Part shown: positions 57,702 to 64,000 of the stretch, one piece after another
How positions within the stretch are numbered: position 1 is the stretch's first letter
Layout: the number at the start of each line of letters is the position of its first letter
Origin: Prunus persica
Lineage: Eukaryota > Streptophyta > Magnoliopsida > Rosales > Rosaceae
DNA length: 64,000 bases
Direction: 5' to 3'
Assembly: GCF_000346465.2 (NCBI RefSeq)
Contig: NC_034009.1
Coordinates: 15,292,950 to 15,356,949, forward strand
Notes under the pieces: model-generated
What the model was told of the DNA's origin: nothing
Databases searched by the model: none
The model's input: the letters and a program-made list of their open reading frames with translations, nothing else
Made by a program: the position numbers and the translations under genes

Positions 57702-58619
57702 TAAGGCTCGTCAATGGGCTGCCCGGCCTAAATTTAACGGGCTTGGGCTGGGCCCGGCTTTAAAGAGGAGAGAGAAAATGCCGGGTAGGGCCGAACCGGG
57801 TTGTTTTAGAAAATTCAAAGCCCAAGTCCGACCCATAGGCTGGGCTTGAGAAAGCCCATCGAGGCAGGCCGTGCTAAGCCCAACGGGCCAGGCCGAAACG
57901 GGCCTACTTCATACGAAAAAAATCATAAATTTAATCATAAGAGCATTTTAGTCTAAATTTGAGATTAAACTCACTTAATTCCAATATTTTCACATCAAAC
58001 TAAATTCATAAAATACCCAATAAAGTCACACAACTTAATAAGATTTTCCACAAAAATAATAAAACAAAGTATTATTTTTGAGGTTATTACATAATTAGAC
58101 CGTAATACGTTTTAAGAAATAATTTTAAAAAGTAATAAGTATCAAAAGGATATATTTTTTTTAAAGGATGATATAAATAAATATGTAAATGTTTGGTAAT
58201 GTGTTCAAGAAGAACATGATTATATTTGGTGGTACAATTATGTTTCGTGATATGATTATATTTGGTGATATGATATGTTATTCATCTTATTTATATATAT
58301 AATTGTTGTATTAATAATTGACACAAATTAATGTGCTAATCATCCAATTATAAACTAGGAATGAGTAAAGAAAAGTAAATGAAATGAAACAAATTATATA
58401 TGTTTGCGGGCCTAACGGGCCGGGCTTTTGTGGGCGGGCCGACCCGGGCTTTCTTGGGCTTAATCGGGCCGGGCTTCAGACACCCAAGCCCAAGCCTAGC
58501 CCGACCCAAGGCGGGCTGGGCCATCTCAAAGCCCATAACGGGCTGGGCCGGGTTTTTTTCCAATGGGCCGGGCGGGCCCCCATCGGCCCACAAGCCCGCG
58601 GGCCAAATGATAAGGCCTA
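57702..58619. mobile_element. hAT-like element with GC-rich subterminal arms
   Basis: An 8-bp duplication TAAGTGTG lies at 57694-57701 and 58620-58627. Ends are imperfect inverted repeats: TAAGGCTCGTCAATGGGC on the left and TAGGCCTTATCATTTGGC read inward from the right. Both 200-bp arms are packed with GGGCCGGGC, GGGCTTGGGC and their inverses, against an AT-rich middle. No transposase. Confidence 0.85.
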
Positions 58620-58666
58620 TAAGTGTGGCAGTAAGTAAAATCAAACTAACCCCACATTAATATTTA

Positions 58667-58875
58667 CAATCCCGATCTCTTGGACCACAGGAGTCCAAGA
58701 GATTTGTGGTCACTCACCGTTGGATGTAGATNNNNNNNNNNNNNNNNNNNNNNNNNNNNNNNNNNNNNNNNNNNNNNNNNNNNNNNNNNNNNNNNNNNNN
58801 NNNNNNNNNNNNNNNNNNNNNNNNNNNNNNNGCCCCCAATCTCTTGACTCCTGTGGGTCCAAGAGATCAGGACTG
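58667..58875. mobile_element. Mutator-like MITE containing the assembly gap
   Basis: Inverted ends CAATCCCGATCTCTTGGACC and CAGTCCTGATCTCTTGGACC are flanked by a 9-bp duplication TAATATTTA (58658-58666 and 58876-58884), the length typical of Mutator. True length is unknown because of the gap. Confidence 0.8.
58732..58831. other. Assembly gap (100 N)
   Basis: Exactly 100 N, the usual placeholder for a gap of unknown size, between the two arms of an inverted-repeat element. Confidence 1.
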
Positions 58876-58884
58876 TAATATTTA

Positions 58885-59329
58885 ATACTCAGCCTTTTTT
58901 AGAAAACACAAATTCTTAGAGGAAAAAAAAACTTTACCTTTCTAGTGCACATAAAACGTCAATTTTTATTTATTTTTTCTTATAAATTTTGGCTACTTAT
59001 TTTCATTTTTATTTTCCAAGTTGGCTTGGATGGATTAAAATGGTTCAGTTTTTTTTTTTCTTCTTTTGTAATAGATAATAAATGCTTTCAATTCTTTTCC
59101 TCTCAAGGAGAAGTTTATCGTGTAATTGCTAATTTACTTTAAAATTCATATTTGAATGAAATTCACTCGTACCGTCAAGTTTTCTAGGTTTGTATGTAAG
59201 GTAAATTTAGCCCATTCTATTTTCAAATCCTGAGTCCATCCTTGGTAGGAGTTATTTAAGAAACGAGATAGTGTTGCAGTAGCCACTAAGTGAAAGGCAT
59301 TTATGTATTATGAGAAAATAACGTAAGGG
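58885..59329. other. Intergenic, no gene seen
   Basis: AT-rich with T runs; nothing supported. Confidence 0.5.
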
Positions 59330-59870
59330 TAGTTTTGGCATGAAAATGTTAATTTCAACTTACCGTTTCTCAATCTCACCTAAGCCATATGACTAGAGGT
59401 CGTAACCTCATAATTACAAGAGACAATTATCAATGTTTACACCATAATCAACCGAGCATATCCAGCATCAAAATGACTAGCACCAAGATAGACACGCCTT
59501 CTTCCCTACCGAAAAAAGACACTCTTCCGAAACGGCAGCCACCTGCCGAAGCCCCCAACTGCCGAACCTAATCACCAAGGACAAGTGTCACCACCACAGC
59601 AACTTGCACGAAGTCCCACAACGAAACTTTGTGCAAGGCTCCCATTTTCACTTCCCTATAAATAGGGAACAACACCCGAGTAAAAAAGGTAACTATCTTC
59701 TCACCTTTACTGTTACTCTGCTAAAGTTACCACTTATAGCTGACTTAAGTATCGGAGAGCCTTCGACAAGCACCACACCGGTGTCCGAAGCTTGACGACT
59801 GCTTCTTCCTCTTTGTCCTCTGTAGGTTCTTCCGCTACTAAAGGTTCTCACCTTCTTCCCTACTGAAGAC
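59330..59870 (+). mobile_element. LTR fragment of a retrotransposon (probable Ty3/gypsy)
   Basis: The stretch has the composition of a gypsy LTR: a C-rich unstructured part with CTGCCGA words, a TATA box in cctataaataggg (about 59658), then a leader-like part with gctgacttaagtatcggaga and ccaccggtgtccgaagc-like text (near 59740-59790) that is common in plant gypsy R/U5 regions. I could not find TG...CA limits or a target duplication. Confidence 0.4.
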
Positions 59871-61141
59871 TCTACACTTCTCTCTAAGTTGACCCTCTCA
59901 AAAAGACCCTCAACAATCAAGTTTCCAAAAATTGGAATCTATTTTTCCATTACCATTTTTAGCATACATCCCATTTTTTGGTATGACAATCCTTTCACAA
60001 AATCATCAGGGGCATACAATCCTTATCCATCGCCACCACCACATTGCTACCAAATGCATATTTTATTGTTTTCCCATTTTCAAATACGGGTATCAAAAAC
60101 GTTTTTACTGTTTTTAGTTCGTAGAAAATTGTTCTCGGTTTAAACTACTAAATACATTCTTGGATTCCGAGCCTCTACATTTAGCATCGGTGCATTTATC
60201 TACATTTAAAATAATCTTAACCCTTAAATTATTCTAATGAGTTTTAATTGTATTTAGACTAAAACTATAATGAACCTTATTCTTATTGGATCAAATCCTC
60301 TCCTGTTCACCTTTCAATAACAAAATACCCACCATGAATTATAACATCTTCTATCTCTACCTAGTAGGATTTTCTTTTTATGAGAACCAATTCACATATC
60401 AGATTTAAGTCAAATTACAAAAGCCATGATTTCATTTCGATTGGGTTTTGTGTGAGTACTGATAGCATAGGAAATTGAAAAAATAAACTATTTTGGATAT
60501 CTCATGAAGATCAAGCAAGAGATGAATACCCAACACTCTATATTTACGAATCCCCTAATTAGGTACAAATATAAACCCAACACCCAAACTGAAACCGAAG
60601 GATTATTATTATTATTTAAAAAAGAATGAAAGATTGAAGCTTGAGATTAGATCAAAGAATCCTTTCCATTAAGAACTGCTCGAACAAAATAGAAATAACG
60701 AATTTTTATGTACACCATATCATCTTATTTGGATTTAAAAAAAGGGAAAAAATTTACCAGGACAAAGTGTTGAGAGCTATATGCAATTCAAGAAGCAATA
60801 GTGTCCATAATTTACAAAATTAATACATTAAAAAATATAATTTATTGGTATGAGACATACCGAATTAATATCAGTTTTGGAATCAAATTGCAGGTTTTGA
60901 TAATCATGAAAATTATACAAGTATGGGAAAGAAGGCGGAAAGGCCGCAGGAGAGAGGAAGAGATGGATAAGTGATACAGTGCAAAAGGAGAGTTTTAATA
61001 TAATACAATTATGATGAGGTGGAATAATTAATTTCCATTGGGGTTTGGTATATCTGGAAATGGCGCAATAAGAGAGTGTTTAGTGAAGAAAAAGATTTGA
61101 CTTTTGATATCAGAAATATTATTTTTACTACTACTCAGGAA
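59871..61141. other. Intergenic, no gene supported
   Basis: AT-rich. ORFs of up to 84 codons have no recognisable content. The right end adjoins the LTR of the copia element. Confidence 0.5.
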
Positions 61142-61490
61142 TGTTAGAATACTCAGACTATAATCTGATTAATTTGGATTATTGGTAGATGGAGCTCAGG
61201 TAAGAAGAGAAAACAGAGAGAGAGCTTGGAAAGGAAGATGAGAAAATTGAGTCTATTCTCTCACTTAGTCACGCACAAGCTATGCAGCAAAATATATCTG
61301 TTGGGAATAGAATATTCCCATTTACATAATTCAAATCTAGCCATCAATATCACTATCCTATGAGATAGCTACACTTGGCACAATTCATTACTACAACTAA
61401 GGGTACATCTTAGCTATCCATTGGACAGTGATCCAATTGTTCACAATTAATTCAATACAAATACTCAGCTAACACACTTATACTTTAACA
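61142..61490 (-). repeat. 3' LTR of the copia element
   Basis: On the - strand it begins TGTTAAAGTATAAG and ends CTAACA (TG...CA), 349 bp. Directly before it is a purine tract AGAAGGGAC (inverse of gtcccttct, 61491-61499), the expected plus-strand primer. Confidence 0.8.
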
Positions 61491-61499
61491 GTCCCTTCT

Positions 61500-63989
61500 A
61501 AGTGTTCAGCTAAAATGACTCCAAGCTTGCTCCTTAGATATTCAAACTGATCCCTTGCCAAAGCCTTAGTAAAGATATCTGCATTCTACTCTCCAGTTCT
61601 GTAGTATAACAAATCAATCTCACCATTTTGTAAAGCATCACGGATGAAATGAAATCTTCTATTTATATGCCTTGTCTTGTGATGATGTACTGGATTCTTT
61701 GTTATTGCTATTGCTAAAGCGTTATCACAGAAAATTGGAGTAGCTTCAACTTGTTCCTCACCAAAATCAGATAGAACAAACCTCAGCCAGACTGCCTGTG
61801 CAGTAGCTTCTGCTGCACTGACATATTTTGCCTCTGCAGTGGATAGAGCTACACTGCTTTGCTTTACTGATGCCCAAGAGAAAACACCTAATCCGAGATG
61901 AAAAGCATAGCCAGAAGTACTCCTCATATCATCTTCACATCCTGACCAATCACTATCACAATATCCAACAAGCATTGCTTCTTTTCCCTTCTCATAAGCT
62001 ATGCCATAGTCAAGAGTACCTTGAATGTATCTAAGTACTCTCTTGGCAGTCCCCATATGCTTCCTTGTAGGTCCATGCATATATCTAGCTAAGAGGCTTG
62101 CAGCAAACATGATATCTGGCCTTGTTGCTGTCAGATATAATAAGCTTCCAACTATTTGTCTGTACACCCTTTCATCAGCCTGTTCACCTCCATCCTCCTT
62201 TGATAATTTCTCATTCATAGCTATTGGAGTTGCAACCGCTTTACAATCTTTGAAACCAAACTTGTCCAATAATGTTCTTGCATATTTTTTCTGATGCAAG
62301 AAGATGTAGGACTCAGCTTGTATCACACCTAAACCTGAAAAATGGTGCAATAATCCGAGATCAGTCATTTCATATTTCTTCATCATTTCAGTTTTAAAAC
62401 TCATCACCAATTCTTCAAAACTTCCTGTGTACATGATATCATCTACATATAGTGAAGCTATGAGGATTCCACTTTCTGCAGTTTTCACATATAATGTAGC
62501 CTCACTAGGACTTTTCTGAAATTCTGCAGTTGTGAAATATGAGTTGATTTCTTAATACCAAGCTCTTGGAGCTTGTTTAAGACCATACAAGGCCTTCCTG
62601 AGTCTATAAATTCTATCTTCCTTGTCTTTAATCTCAAATCCTAGAGGTTGATCCACATACACTTCCTCATGTAGCACTCCATTTAAGAATGCCGACTTCA
62701 CATCTAACTGGAACAACTTCCACCTTTTATGTGCAGCTAAAGCAATTAATGTTCTTACTGTATCAAGTCGAGCAACTGGTGCAAATGTCTCATTAAAATC
62801 AATTCCCGGCTTTTGAGTGTAGCCTTTAGCTACTAGCCTTGCTTTGTTTTTCTGAACTAACCCATCTAGATTTAGCTTGACTTTATAGATCCATTTAACT
62901 CCAACTACAGGCTTATCAGATGGCCTTTTTACCAATTCCCAAGTATCATTCTTCTCAATCATCTCAAGTTCAGTTTCCATGGCCTTTTGCCATGGTGCAT
63001 CTTTGATAGCTTCTTCAAAAGTTTCTGGTTCAATGATACATATATTGCATATCTCATATACCTCTGTAAGACTTTTCTATTTCAATGGAGTGTGATCAAT
63101 AACATGTGACCCTGTGTCAACTGCAGATTCTTCTTCACTATCTTCTAATAACACATCATTTTCAACTGAGTTTTCTGCTTGTATCACAGCTGTGTCGTTG
63201 ATCCCTTTCTCCTTTTCAGACACCATTTCGGTAAGTGGAATGGACACACTGCATTCTTGCTGTGCATTCTAATCCCAGCTAGCATCTTCATTGAATACCA
63301 CATCTCATGAGATATTCACCTTTTTGGTGGTAATATTATACAGTCTATACCCCTTCTCACAACTGCCATATCCTAGAAACAAATACCTTTTGCTAACCAA
63401 ACACTCTTAAGTGTTTAAGTCCTGGATTTTTTCCACTATAGGCTTCAAATGGCTTTTTCTTGTCCAAAGCTTTAGTTGGACATCGATTTAGAATATACAC
63501 TGCAGTATTAACAGCTTCTGCCCAAAACTCAAGTGGCATGCTCTTCTCAAACATCATACACTTAGCCATCTCCACTATGGTTCTATTCTTTTTCTCAGCC
63601 ACACCGTTCTGCTGTGGTGAATATGCCACTGTAAGCTGCCTCTCCACCCCCATTTCATCACAAAATCTATTAAACTCATTAGAGGTATACTCTCCTCCTC
63701 TGTCACTTCTCAATTTCTTAAGCTTATAACCACTTTGCAATTCAACAGTAGCCTTAAACTTCTTAAACACAGTTAATACCTCAGATTTGTATCTCAAGAA
63801 ATAGATCCAGCACATTCGAGTACAGTCATTTATAAAGCTAAGAAAATACCTGTTTCCTGCTTTTGTAACAGTTTGCATTGGTCCACACACATTAGTATGT
63901 ACCAATTCTAGTGGAGTTGTGACCCTGCTGGTTGCTTCTTTTGGAAAAGACTTCCTGCAATGTTTTCCAAAAGTACACCCCTCACACAC
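61500..63989 (-). pseudogene. Copia pol: integrase, reverse transcriptase and RNase H, decayed
   Basis: From the right: a zinc-binding end piece (MCEGCTFGKH), then the integrase core (ELVHTNVCGPM with the usual first acidic position read as N; LRSDRGGEYTSNEF; SPQQNGVAEKKNRTIVEMAK), 63989-63393. The RVT_2 domain is at 62980-62000 ([58 protein letters not shown], whose YVDD box is intact). RNase H is at about 62000-61590 (VGYCDSDWSG, STAEAKYVSAAEAT). In-frame stops at 62552-62554, 61586-61588 (where Gln is usual before NADIFTKAL) and near 63075, and loss of frame at 63000-63390, show it is dead. Confidence 0.9.
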
Positions 63990-64000
63990 TTCACTTGTAT

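Larger units (their letters stand above)
61142..64000 (-). mobile_element. Ty1/copia retrotransposon, 3' half, continues past the window
   Basis: In - orientation: integrase core, reverse transcriptase, RNase H, polypurine tract, then an LTR at 61142-61490. Gag, protease and the other LTR lie beyond the right edge. The integrase-before-RT order is that of copia. Confidence 0.92.

Noticed and set aside
58348..58660. Overlapping ORFs rich in Gly, Pro and Ala on both strands
   Set aside because: They are translations of the GGGCCGGGC arm of a hAT-like element.

Overview
This is a 64 kb piece of a dicot nuclear genome. It is AT-rich, its genes carry short GT-AG introns, and most of the DNA is transposable elements nested in one another. 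The mix of a florendovirus-like caulimovirid insertion, a CACTA element whose subterminal motif is built on GCGCGACGA, and fruit-tree-like MITEs suggests a woody Rosaceae (Prunus or a relative). That placement is inference. A run of exactly 100 N (58732-58831) is an assembly gap.

Only three ordinary host genes look intact. (1) A type-I pectin methylesterase with an N-terminal inhibitor domain, + strand, 11376-13857, two exons, 592 aa. (2) A small IBH1-like atypical helix-loop-helix regulator, + strand, 16377-16898. (3) A PAF1/ELF7 homologue (PAF1 transcription-elongation complex), - strand, 54892-49424, for which I resolved 12 coding exons with consistent reading phase (684 aa). A cluster of host-gene scraps (UGT92-like, clavaminate-synthase-like, an unidentified last exon, the MMS19 N-terminus) lies at 45.85-47.16 kb.

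Layout. 1-5.5 kb: a PIF/Harbinger element whose left end is outside the window, with a Myb/SANT-like ORF converging on a DDE transposase; a long-TIR, Mutator-like element sits in the intron of the former. 7.65-8.66 kb: a non-autonomous relative of that element with 17-bp TIRs and TTA target duplications. 11.4-16.9 kb: the PME and IBH1-like genes. 17.67-31.21 kb: a 13.5 kb CACTA (En/Spm) element with a TNPA-like gene, a decayed TNP2 gene, terminal and internal arrays of one palindromic motif, a telomere-like tract, and a 2.8 kb solo-LTR-like insertion. 31.6-32.1 kb: SINEs. 34.4-39.9 kb: a rearranged endogenous caulimovirid fused at one side to a Helitron end. 40.5-43.5 kb: a dead MuDR-type transposase. 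44.6-45.6 kb: a hAT-like element. 48.0-48.6 kb: two head-to-tail Helitrons. 55.6-58.9 kb: a tandemly duplicated MITE region, another hAT-like element and a Mutator-like MITE containing the gap. 61.1-64 kb: the 3' half of a Ty1/copia retrotransposon running off the window.

Functionally the host genes are unrelated to each other. The mobile elements do relate to one another: full and deleted members of one PIF/Harbinger family, related Helitron copies at two places, related SINE copies, and repeated insertion of elements into elements. Several dead transposase genes carry TAG where the family usually has CAG, which points to deamination of methylated cytosine.
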